Part shown: positions 6,671 through 13,491 of the stretch, one piece after another
How positions within the stretch are numbered: position 1 is the stretch's first letter
How the letters are laid out: each line of letters starts with the position of its first letter
Source of the DNA: Phycisphaerales bacterium
Lineage (GTDB): Bacteria; Planctomycetota; Phycisphaerae; Sedimentisphaerales; Anaerohalosphaeraceae
Direction: 5' to 3'
Assembly (NCBI GenBank): GCA_011048645.1
Contig: DSDR01000299.1
Span: 1-19,397, forward strand
Length of the DNA stretch: 19,397 bases
Position numbers and translations under genes: made by a program
The notes under the pieces: generated by a model
The model's database searches: none
What the model saw: only the letters and a program-made list of their open reading frames with translations
What the model was told of the DNA's origin: nothing

Positions 6671-7951
6671 ATGGATAATCTCAATGCGTCTTTGAGCGGC
6701 TCATCAACGCCGGAATCCATTGACTCGCTGCGTCAAATGAACCGTCAGCAGCAGGCCGCACTCCGGGCCAAGGGACGGCTCATTGACAATATGGCTTATC
6801 AAATCCGCACGCTGTCAAACGCCATCATAGGATTCAGCGACCTTCTTTTGTCCGAATCGTTGCCGCCGGATCATCGGGAGTACGCCGAAGAGATCAACCA
6901 GGCGGGCAAAGAGCTTTCCGATTTAGTGAACGAAGTATTGGATTGGGCGCGTCTTGAATCAGGGCGTCTCCAGTTGGTTCACACGCCCTGTTCCATTTCA
7001 GAGTTGCTGAGTCGTCTGGATCAAGCGGTGCGTCCGGCCGCAATGGATAAAGCATTGGATTTTGAAGTTCATACGGAACAACCGCTGCCGGACGCGATTC
7101 TGACCGACAGCGACCGGCTTTTGAAGTGTCTGATCAATCTGGCCGATAACGCCATTCAATATACGTCCGAAGGATTTATTCGCGTCGCCGTTCGAACGGA
7201 GAACAAAGACGGCCAGGCGTTTGTGCGATTTGACGTCACCGACAGCGGACAGGGGATTGATGAAGCGCAATTGGCCACGCTGTTTGAGCCGCCGGCGGTC
7301 GAAGAGCAGGTTCACGCGGAAATGTTCACGATGATGAACAGCGGACTGTCGGTCACGGCCGGGTTGCCGCTGACGCGCCAGCTTGTCGAATTACTGGGCG
7401 GCGTCCTGGACGTTCAAAGCCGCACAGGCAAAGGCTCCACATTTTCGCTGATGATCCCGGCCGAGCAAGCCGACTACGCCGAACTGACGCCGAAATCGCA
7501 ACCGCCGCCGGCATCGCCGCATCCCGACGGGAACCGAGCCGAAACCGGACACGACGGCCCTGCGCCGATTTTGGTGGTTGAAGATCAGGCCTCCAACCGC
7601 ACGGTATTGCGTCTGATGCTCAAAACCAAAGGCTATTTCGTCGATACCGCAGAAGACGGACAGCAGGCCGTTGACATGGCGCTGGCCAAACGCTACAGCC
7701 TGATCGTAATGGATCTGAAAATGCCGCGAATGAACGGTTATCAGGCGACCGAGACGCTGCGAGACAAGGGCGTCAAGACTCCGATTGTGGCGCTGTCGAT
7801 GCTGACGCTGGACCCCGGCGAAAAAGAACGCATCGATAGCCTGTTTGATGATTTTCTGTGCAAACCCATTGATATCGAACAGATCGCGGCGGTCGCTGAA
7901 AAATACGCCGGTCGGCCTGCGACGAAAACAGCCGCGACCGAGATTGGCTAA
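6671..7951 (+). CDS. Hybrid histidine kinase-like/response regulator protein with a substituted phospho-acceptor His
   Basis: A soluble protein of 426 residues without signal peptide or membrane segment. A short helical start leads into a HisKA-like dimerisation domain (about 25-95). Its H-box reads MAYQIRTLSNAIIGFSDLL where the family has SHEIRTPxNAI: Tyr43 replaces the phosphorylated His, Gln the next acidic residue, and Leu the Pro. A HATPase_c domain follows (about 110-250) with N-box NLADNAIQYT, G1 DSGQGID and an altered G2 region (SGLSVTAGLPLTRQL, lacking the GxGLGL pattern). After a Pro-rich linker comes a receiver domain (about 300-415) with VVED, the phospho-acceptor Asp348 (VMDLKMPRMNG) and Lys398 (CKPID), so the receiver looks functional. 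ATG follows AAGGA by 9 nt. The gene lies 67 nt upstream of the assembly ATPase on the same strand. It probably acts as a pseudokinase scaffold or a receiver phosphorylated by another kinase; its output is unknown. Confidence 0.85.
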   Translation: MDNLNASLSGSSTPESIDSLRQMNRQQQAALRAKGRLIDNMAYQIRTLSNAIIGFSDLLLSESLPPDHREYAEEINQAGKELSDLVNEVLDWARLESGRLQLVHTPCSISELLSRLDQAVRPAAMDKALDFEVHTEQPLPDAILTDSDRLLKCLINLADNAIQYTSEGFIRVAVRTENKDGQAFVRFDVTDSGQGIDEAQLATLFEPPAVEEQVHAEMFTMMNSGLSVTAGLPLTRQLVELLGGVLDVQSRTGKGSTFSLMIPAEQADYAELTPKSQPPPASPHPDGNRAETGHDGPAPILVVEDQASNRTVLRLMLKTKGYFVDTAEDGQQAVDMALAKRYSLIVMDLKMPRMNGYQATETLRDKGVKTPIVALSMLTLDPGEKERIDSLFDDFLCKPIDIEQIAAVAEKYAGRPATKTAATEIG

Positions 7952-7966
7952 TTGTTGAAAAAACCC

Positions 7967-7987
7967 TGCGGCGGCCATCACGCCGCA
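7967..7987 (+). terminator. Weak terminator-like hairpin between regulator and assembly ATPase
   Basis: TGCGGCG (7967-7973) and CGCCGCA (7981-7987) pair with a 7-nt loop and run into TTCGTTT. The T-run is poor, so it could attenuate rather than stop transcription into the ATPase gene 32 nt further on. Confidence 0.35.
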
Positions 7988-8018
7988 TTCGTTTCGATGA
8001 TGGAACACAAGGAGGTCT

Positions 8019-9785
8019 ATGGGAACCGATATACTGCAAAGCGCCTCGAAACAGGTCGATCACAATCACCTGCTTCTGGGAGAATGGCTTGTCGAAGAAG
8101 GTCTGATCAGCCATGAACAGCTTCAGTCTGCGCTGAGCGAACAGAAACGAACGGGCCGGCGTCTGGGACAGACGCTCGTACAGATGAAGTACGTGTCTGA
8201 TCACCAACTGACCCGGGCATTGGCGGGGTTCCTTTCGGTCGATTACCTTGAGCTGGATGACTTGTCCGTCATTGACAAGGAGGCGGCGCGCGGTGTTCCC
8301 GAAAATATCGCCAAACGATTCGGATTGGTCGTGATTGGCCAGCGGAAAGACAAGATGCTGGTCGCGATGGTCGATCCGCTGAATGTGGTGGCCATCGACA
8401 CCGTCTCGGTCAAACTCAAACGTCCGATCCTGAAAGCCATTGCCTCGGAAACCGCCATTCAGCGGGCCATTGACTTCGTCTATCACGGCACCGACGCCGA
8501 AGTCCGTAAACTGCATGACCTGGTGGAAACCGAAAATGAACTGGCATCCGCTGACGATCATTCACTGGAAGACGCCCTTAACGGGGACCTCGACGAGTGT
8601 ATCGGCGCCGATGACGCGCCGGTACTGCAATTTGTGGATTTGATGCTGCGCCACGCCACCAAAAGCCGCGCCAGCGACATTCACATCGAGCCGCAGGAAA
8701 AGGATATGCTCATCCGAATGCGGGTGGACGGCATTCTGACCGAAATCGTACCGCCGCCGCGGAAAATGCAGTCGGCGGTGCTGGCGCGCATCAAAATACT
8801 GTCGAAAATGGACATCACCGAACGTCGGCTGCCGCAGGACGGACGATTCAAAATCCGCCGCAGCGACGGCGAAGACATTGACGTGCGCGTCTCGTCGCTG
8901 CCGACGATCTACGGCGAAAAAATCGTGATGCGTATTCTGGACAAAACCGCCGTCAATCACGACCTGTCGAGCCTCGGTATGGAGCCGATGATGCTCGAAC
9001 AGTTCACCCGGACGCTCAAACAGCCGCACGGCATCATCATCGTGACCGGCCCGACCGGCAGCGGCAAAAGCACCACCCTCTATTCGGCGCTGAACGCCCT
9101 GAAAGATCCTCGCAAAAACATCACGACCGTGGAAGATCCGGTCGAATATCGTCAGCGCGGCATCAACCAGACCCAGGTCAAACCGGACATCGGACTGACC
9201 TTTGCCGCCTGTCTGCGGTCGATTCTGCGACAGGACCCGGACATCATTCTCATCGGCGAAATCCGCGACAAAGAAACAATGGAAATCGCCATCAAGGCCT
9301 CGCTGACCGGTCATTTGGTGCTCAGCACCTTTCACACCAATGACGCTCCGGGCGCCATCAGCCGGTTTGTGTATATGGGACTGGAGCCGTATCTGCTGGC
9401 CTCCACGCTGAATCTGGTGATTGCCCAGCGCCTGGTGCGGCGGGTCTGTGAAAAATGTCGTCAGCCGCTGACGCCGGATGAAAAACTGGTACAGCAGCTG
9501 CATTTGACGCCCGAGCAACTGGACAGCGCTAAACTCTATAAAGCCGCAGGCTGCCCGCATTGCAGCAACACCGGCTATCGAGGGCGACTGCCCATCTTTG
9601 AATTTCTGCCGATGGACGCCGAGATGCGCGAAGCCATCGCCGCCGGCGCCCGAGAATCGCAGATGCGCAGCGCCGCCCGCTCCAAAGGCTGGGGCGATTT
9701 GTTCTCCAGCGGCGTCTCACGAATGCTGGCCGGCCTGACCACCCCCGAAGAAGTGCTGCGCGTCACGTTTGCCGAAGACCGTTAA
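8019..9785 (+). CDS. gspE: GspE/PilB-type assembly ATPase
   Basis: A 588-residue cytoplasmic hexameric ATPase that powers pilus or pseudopilus assembly. The N-terminal MshEN-type domain (about 17-150) has GEWLVEEGLISHEQLQSAL and RRLGQTLV; in homologues this domain docks to the platform or binds c-di-GMP. The motor domain has SDIHIEP, Walker A GPTGSGKST (344-352, Lys350), the Asp box TTVEDPVEY, Walker B DIILIGEIRD (from 408) and the His box HLVLSTFHTND. Two CxxC pairs (477/480 and 512/515) form the tetracysteine zinc site of GspE/PilB proteins and argue against a PilT retraction ATPase, which lacks it. AGGAGG lies only 3 nt before the ATG: a strong SD with unusually short spacing, but no other start nearby fits better. 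The cognate platform gene follows at 10556, interrupted by an opposing small gene. Confidence 0.95.
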   Translation: MGTDILQSASKQVDHNHLLLGEWLVEEGLISHEQLQSALSEQKRTGRRLGQTLVQMKYVSDHQLTRALAGFLSVDYLELDDLSVIDKEAARGVPENIAKRFGLVVIGQRKDKMLVAMVDPLNVVAIDTVSVKLKRPILKAIASETAIQRAIDFVYHGTDAEVRKLHDLVETENELASADDHSLEDALNGDLDECIGADDAPVLQFVDLMLRHATKSRASDIHIEPQEKDMLIRMRVDGILTEIVPPPRKMQSAVLARIKILSKMDITERRLPQDGRFKIRRSDGEDIDVRVSSLPTIYGEKIVMRILDKTAVNHDLSSLGMEPMMLEQFTRTLKQPHGIIIVTGPTGSGKSTTLYSALNALKDPRKNITTVEDPVEYRQRGINQTQVKPDIGLTFAACLRSILRQDPDIILIGEIRDKETMEIAIKASLTGHLVLSTFHTNDAPGAISRFVYMGLEPYLLASTLNLVIAQRLVRRVCEKCRQPLTPDEKLVQQLHLTPEQLDSAKLYKAAGCPHCSNTGYRGRLPIFEFLPMDAEMREAIAAGARESQMRSAARSKGWGDLFSSGVSRMLAGLTTPEEVLRVTFAEDR

Positions 9786-9803
9786 TGACGACGAAGACGT
9801 CGG

Positions 9804-10151
9804 TCAAAAATTTCGCCAGCTTTTCGGCGATGGATCCGATTGGGGTCGATAGTCGCGACGCGCCTGTTCGGCACAGACCGCGATCACCCACAGCGACAAT
9901 CCCCCAAGGACAAGAATACAACATGCCCACGGCGGCGGAAACCGAAAAAAGAACAGCCGCTGGACTGTCTGTCCGGCCCAGGACAGCAGCAGTCCCGCTA
10001 CACCGAGGGCGGTCACAAGCATCGCCGGTCGATCAAGCCATTCCCAGCCGAGAAGCGTCGGCGGGTCTGAAACATCCTGTGCGGCATTCTCCGAACACGG
10101 CGCCGTATTGAGAGAATTTGACGCGATCTTATCTCTGTTCATATCAGCCAC
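9804..10151 (-). CDS. Small two-TM membrane protein of unknown function
   Basis: About 115 residues. A polar, Asn/Ser/Asp-rich N-terminus is followed by two hydrophobic segments: MLVTALGVAGLLLSWAG, and the second centred on CCILVLGGLSLWVIAV. They are joined by a short basic loop (QRLFFFRF), and the protein ends in a basic tail (QARRDYRP). This pattern, plus an almost perfect minus-strand promoter just upstream (10190-10218), makes it far more credible than the overlapping plus-strand frame. GTG 10151 lies 5 nt after GGAG; ATG 10142 (three codons in) is an alternative with AAGG 9 nt ahead. It is read against the assembly genes and ends 18 nt from the ATPase stop, convergently; a small CGACG/CGTCG hairpin (9789-9802) lies between. 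I recognise no family. It could be an accessory of the pilus machine or unrelated. Confidence 0.7.
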   Translation of the reverse strand: MADMNRDKIASNSLNTAPCSENAAQDVSDPPTLLGWEWLDRPAMLVTALGVAGLLLSWAGQTVQRLFFFRFPPPWACCILVLGGLSLWVIAVCAEQARRDYRPQSDPSPKSWRNF

Positions 10152-10168
10152 CCTTTCTCCAAATAAAT

Positions 10169-10180
10169 GGTACTGGTACT
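10169..10180 (-). repeat. Tandem AGTACC repeat at the transcription start of the small membrane gene
   Basis: Two head-to-tail copies of AGTACC lie just downstream of the predicted start (about 10183), giving a quasi-palindrome GTAC-CA-GTAC. The position, right after the promoter, is where a repressor could bind. No factor is known. Confidence 0.3.
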
Positions 10181-10189
10181 TATTGCCAT

Positions 10190-10218
10190 ATTATACCACA
10201 ACAGCTCATACTTTTCAA
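10190..10218 (-). promoter_or_regulatory. Sigma70-type promoter (TTGAAA-N17-TATAAT)
   Basis: On the minus strand TTGAAA (10218-10213), 17 nt and a perfect TATAAT (10195-10190). The start is expected near 10183, about 32 nt before the GTG of the small membrane protein gene. This is the best promoter match in the window. Confidence 0.85.
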
Positions 10219-10276
10219 TACGGCTATGAAAGTGCCGTCGCTTATCGGACGCTCCGGAACCGCATCATCGCTTTGA

Positions 10277-10315
10277 GCCTTTTTCGGATTTCAGGCGGCG
10301 ACCCGTGAAAAAGGC
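10277..10315. repeat. 9-bp inverted repeat with 21-nt loop
   Basis: GCCTTTTTC (10277-10285) is an exact reverse complement of GAAAAAGGC (10307-10315). No T-run follows on either strand, so this is not a standard terminator. With the flanking CTCCGGAACC copies it may be part of a larger RNA fold in the leader of the platform gene. Confidence 0.45.
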
Positions 10316-10555
10316 AAATATCCGCTCCGGAACCCAATCGCTGTATGACGACTTGTATTTTTATCGGAACAGGAAAATGGCGCCCAACAGCAGCAAAGTT
10401 TTTTATTGAGAAGACAAAACCTTCTACTCAAAAAAGACGACACATACAGCGGTTATTTAAAAATAGATGTTTCTTTCTTTTTTAACCTTTATAAAAAAAT
10501 ATTAGAAGTCAGGTAACGAAATCCGCTTGTCGAATATCGGAATACAAACTGTTCA

Positions 10556-11761
10556 ATGAAGACGTATGCCTATACCGCCTGGGATTCGGACGGGGCCTGC
10601 AAGCAGGGCGTCAAGACCGCCGAGAGCAAAGAGCAGGTATTGACGCTGCTGCGCCAGGAGCAGTTAACGCCGGTCTCGCTCGAAGAGGCAACCGCAGCGC
10701 CCAAAAACAAAAACGCACCGGCCGCCGGCCGTCGCGTCAAATCTCAGGACTTGTCGGCGTTTTGCTGGCAGCTTGCCACGATGCTCGGCGGCGGCCTGCC
10801 GATTATCAGCGCCATTACCACCATTGCCGATGAGATGCCCAACCGCACGTTTGAATCGGCGCTCAAGGACATCGCCGTTCGACTGGAGCGCGGCGAACCG
10901 CTGGCCGACAGCATCGCGGTTTACGAAAAAATATTTGGTCGGCTGGGCTGCGCGATGATCGCCGCCGGCGATTCGAGCGGATCGCTGACCGCGACCCTTG
11001 AACGGCTGGCCGAGCACTACGACAATCGCGACAAGCTCGTTCGCAAAGTCCGCGGCGCGCTGGCCTATCCGCTGTTCGTCACGGGCTTTATCGTCCTGAT
11101 TGTCACGGTGATGATGACGCTGATTATCCCCCGTTTTTCCCTGATGCTGGACGAATTGGGAGACGATATGCCGGCCTTTACCCGCGGGTTTATGGCGGTC
11201 TATGAAACGCTGATGCGAAATATGCCGTTTCTGCTCACCGGCCTGGTCGTCGCGGCCGTGGCCGTCTTTTTGTACTCACGAACCCCCTCCGGTAATACAC
11301 GGCTGTGCAGGCTGACGCTCAAGACGCCGGTTTTTGGCAGCATTATCAAGATGGCCTTTGTGGCCACCTTTTGTCGAACGCTCGGCACGCTGGTCGCATC
11401 GGGCGTTTCGATTATCGACGCCTTTACCATTCTGGCGGGAATGACCAACAATGACATTCTTCGCCGCGGCGTACTGGACACACGCAACCGCCTGACCAAA
11501 GGCGTCAATATTTCTCAGAGTATGGAAATGTCAGGATTTTTTCCGGGCGTGGCCGTCAAAATGGTGCGCATCGGCGAAGAAAGCGGTTCATTGTCCGATG
11601 TGCTCGAAAAAACAAGCGAATACTACGCGCGCAAGGTGGATCTGCTGATCAGCTCGCTGCTCAGTTTGCTCGAACCGATTCTGATTGTCTCGGTCGGCGC
11701 CATCGTGCTGGTGGTGCTGCTGGCGATGTATATGCCGCTGTTTTCCATGTCGGCGTCCTGA
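10556..11761 (+). CDS. gspF: GspF/PilC-type inner-membrane platform protein
   Basis: 401 residues, the usual length for the family. The N-terminal segment (MKTYAYTAWDSDGACKQG) is the standard small domain. Two T2SSF repeats follow (about 65-190 and 265-395), recognisable in FCWQLATMLGGGLPI with ERGEPLADSI and in FCRTLGTLVASGVSI with KMVRIGEESGSL. Three membrane spans are visible, near 165-190, 215-237 and 370-395. The protein sits in the inner membrane, contacts the assembly ATPase, and loads (pseudo)pilins onto the growing fibre. There is no good Shine-Dalgarno before ATG 10556, yet the N-terminus aligns so well with the family that the start is credible. Its separation from the ATPase gene by an opposing gene means it probably has its own promoter. 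Confidence 0.95.
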   Translation: MKTYAYTAWDSDGACKQGVKTAESKEQVLTLLRQEQLTPVSLEEATAAPKNKNAPAAGRRVKSQDLSAFCWQLATMLGGGLPIISAITTIADEMPNRTFESALKDIAVRLERGEPLADSIAVYEKIFGRLGCAMIAAGDSSGSLTATLERLAEHYDNRDKLVRKVRGALAYPLFVTGFIVLIVTVMMTLIIPRFSLMLDELGDDMPAFTRGFMAVYETLMRNMPFLLTGLVVAAVAVFLYSRTPSGNTRLCRLTLKTPVFGSIIKMAFVATFCRTLGTLVASGVSIIDAFTILAGMTNNDILRRGVLDTRNRLTKGVNISQSMEMSGFFPGVAVKMVRIGEESGSLSDVLEKTSEYYARKVDLLISSLLSLLEPILIVSVGAIVLVVLLAMYMPLFSMSAS

Positions 11762-11838
11762 AAAAGACAAATTCAAGGGCGCTATTATCGGGTCAAAAAA
11801 ATTATGAACTTTCTGGTTAAGTCGCCGGTTTCGTAACG

Positions 11839-11874
11839 CGACGATAAAAGACGATAGAAAAACAAAAATCGTCG
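11839..11874 (+). promoter_or_regulatory. Alternative hairpins in the pilin leader
   Basis: ATCGTCG (11868-11874) can pair either with CGACGAT (11839-11845, 7 bp) or, one base shorter, with GACGAT (11850-11855, 6 bp). The two pairings exclude each other. They lie 33 nt upstream of the main pilin ATG and could affect mRNA stability or start access. No promoter could be assigned in this gap. Confidence 0.4.
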
Positions 11875-11907
11875 AATGAACATTTACTTTTTTAAGGAGT
11901 TGTTGCA

Positions 11908-12306
11908 ATGAAACACGTAAAAGCATTCACCTTGATCGAGCTGATGGTTGTGATTCTGATTGTCGGCGTTCTGGCCGCGGCGTCAGTACCGCTGATGCGA
12001 GGTCGGGTCGAATCGGCCAAATGGGCCGAGGCGCATGCGACCGCCGGCACCATTCGCTCGGCCGTGCGGGTGCGGTTCGCCGAAACCGGCAGCGCCGACG
12101 GGTTGATCGGCGCACTGAGCAACAATGCACGAAGAACGGCGCTGGGCTTTACCGAAGAAGACCTGAAAGGCACCTATTTCAGCGCCGGCGACTATCGCAT
12201 TCTGGCGGTCGATGAGAACGGCATCGCGACCGTTCGCGTGACCGGCAGCCAGTCCAACGCCCCGTCAGGCACGCGAACACTCAGCGCCGACGGCTCCTGG
12301 CAATAA
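11908..12306 (+). CDS. Type IV pilin-like / major pseudopilin
   Basis: 132 residues. A short leader (MKHVKA) precedes the prepilin motif FTLIELMVVILIVGVLAA, with Glu at +5, followed by the hydrophobic N-terminal helix. The globular part is small and ends with no obvious disulphide pair. The prepilin peptidase would cut before Phe; the -1 residue is Ala instead of the usual Gly. Ala at -1 is tolerated in other systems and is, to my knowledge, not rare in planctomycete pilin-like proteins. AAGGAG lies 8 nt before ATG. A strong intrinsic terminator right behind the gene suggests a separate, abundant transcript, so this is the best candidate for the main fibre subunit (PilA- or GspG-like). Confidence 0.9.
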   Translation: MKHVKAFTLIELMVVILIVGVLAAASVPLMRGRVESAKWAEAHATAGTIRSAVRVRFAETGSADGLIGALSNNARRTALGFTEEDLKGTYFSAGDYRILAVDENGIATVRVTGSQSNAPSGTRTLSADGSWQ

Positions 12307-12329
12307 AGGCGGCCTGAAGACGAGAACCG

Positions 12330-12365
12330 AAAAAGCGGAGCAGGAGGGACCTTCTCCGCTTTTTT
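12330..12365 (+). terminator. Intrinsic terminator after the main pilin
   Basis: AAAAAGCGGAG (12330-12340) pairs with CTCCGCTTTTT (12354-12364/5), a GC-rich core with 13-nt loop followed by a T-run of six. It should end most pilin transcripts and let only a fraction continue into the minor pilin genes. Confidence 0.9.
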
Positions 12366-12437
12366 ATCGCATCGCCTGATCGCGGCGCTGCCGGACAACC
12401 GGCGGCTCGCCGAGGGCAAGGCTTCGGATTTCGGATT

Positions 12438-12941
12438 ATGATGAAAACACCAGATCAATCAGACAGAACAACGCCCCGAAACGGATTTACCCTGACGGAG
12501 CTGATTCTGGCGACGCTGATTTTGAGCATTTTGGCGGTCGGGTCGCTGGGGTATCAGTACGTTGCCGCGCGCGATGTGCGCAACGCCGAAGCCCAGGCCG
12601 CCGCTGCCCGACTGGCCAAACTGGTGCTGGACGGCTGGAAAGGACTGGGCGGCTCGTCCGATTACGATCCGACAACATGGTGGCAGACCTCGCCGGCGAT
12701 GACTCCATCACCAATCGGGCCGGCGGCGCCGGACGCTTTGGACCGATCCTTCCGCGTATTGGGGCGTTATCAGGTACAGATTGATGATGTGCATTATTAT
12801 CTGACCTGCTTCTGGAGCGAGGCCACGGAAGACAAGCCGCGCGTCCTGAATGTGGCCGCGGCCTGGCGTGCGGATTACCAGGCCGGACCGCTGGACGAGA
12901 CGGCGCGAGAAGTTCGATATTCCGCTTATGGCAGTCGATAA
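12438..12941 (+). CDS. Minor pseudopilin (PilV/GspI-like)
   Basis: 167 residues. A 15-residue basic/polar leader precedes NG and the mature N-terminus FTLTELILATLILSILAVGSL, with Glu at +5. The small globular part has aromatic stretches (YYLTCFW) and no recognisable domain. Minor pilins of this kind are thought to prime the fibre tip with GspJ/GspK- or PilW/PilX-like partners, and such partners follow immediately. Two adjacent ATGs (12438, 12441) are possible; neither has a strong SD. The first gene after the pilin terminator; no clear promoter was seen in between. Confidence 0.85.
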   Translation: MMKTPDQSDRTTPRNGFTLTELILATLILSILAVGSLGYQYVAARDVRNAEAQAAAARLAKLVLDGWKGLGGSSDYDPTTWWQTSPAMTPSPIGPAAPDALDRSFRVLGRYQVQIDDVHYYLTCFWSEATEDKPRVLNVAAAWRADYQAGPLDETAREVRYSAYGSR

Positions 12942-12947
12942 GACACG

Positions 12948-13481
12948 ATGAAAACGATCCATACCTTACAGCACAGACGAGGTTTTACCCTGATCGAGCT
13001 GGTCACCGGCGCCGTACTCGTTGGGATGGTCGCGCTGATCGTCGGCACGCTGATGGTGTACGGGCAGAAGCACTGGACAACGCTGTTCGGGCGCGTCTAT
13101 CGGCAGGAAGCGGTGGATACGTTTACCGTCCATCGCGCATTTGACAGCATCTGCCGAAAAGCCACCTATCGCAAAGCGGTGCTGGGGACAGACAACCGAT
13201 CGCTTGAACTGTATTACTGGCAGTCCGGCTCAACGGCGGACATACCGGAACACTATGCCCGGTTTTATCTGTCCGGTACGGATTTTATGATCGAGTACGG
13301 CCGGATGCGTCCCGACGCCTGGCTGCCGGACGACAGCCAACCGGTTCGGCAATTTACGGCGGCGACCCAAGTGGCCGATGTGCGGTTCGAGGTGCAGGGG
13401 CAGGCGGTGCAGATGGTCCTTCACTATCTGGACGACGCCCTGCCGCCGTCGATCTGTTCTTCGGTACGGCATAACTTCTGA
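12948..13481 (+). CDS. Minor pseudopilin (PilW/GspJ-like)
   Basis: 177 residues. Leader ending in RRG, then FTLIELVTGAVLVGMVALIVG with Glu at +5. The gene starts 6 nt after the previous stop, so it is translationally close. The globular part (RAFDSICRKATYRKAVLGT, LELYYWQSG) resembles the beta-rich PilW/GspJ type, but the assignment rests on order and size rather than a specific motif. Confidence 0.85.
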   Translation: MKTIHTLQHRRGFTLIELVTGAVLVGMVALIVGTLMVYGQKHWTTLFGRVYRQEAVDTFTVHRAFDSICRKATYRKAVLGTDNRSLELYYWQSGSTADIPEHYARFYLSGTDFMIEYGRMRPDAWLPDDSQPVRQFTAATQVADVRFEVQGQAVQMVLHYLDDALPPSICSSVRHNF

Positions 13482-13491
13482 AGGATAAACG

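Larger units (their letters stand above)
10152..10555. other. Intergenic region between the small membrane gene and the platform gene
   Basis: About 400 nt. Besides the minus-strand promoter it contains a 9-bp inverted repeat (10277-10285/10307-10315), flanked by a direct 10-mer CTCCGGAACC (10252-10261 and 10325-10334). An imperfect T6/A6 hairpin lies further on (10399-10404 plus 10409-10413 against 10421-10425 plus 10430-10435). The last 120 nt are strikingly AT-rich. A promoter for the platform gene is expected here, but I could not pick one with confidence. Confidence 0.5.

Noticed and set aside
8562..9560. 332-residue minus-strand frame opposite the assembly ATPase
   Set aside because: It overlaps the conserved ATPase motor completely. 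The composition is that of a reverse-strand shadow, rich in Arg/His/Gln with no motif.
9785..10111. Plus-strand frame of 108 codons overlapping the ATPase stop
   Set aside because: Pro/Arg/Ser-rich low-complexity translation without domain. The opposite strand carries a membrane-protein-like frame with an excellent promoter.
10152..10555. c-di-GMP riboswitch before the platform gene
   Set aside because: Hairpins are present, but the conserved aptamer sequences could not be found on either strand.
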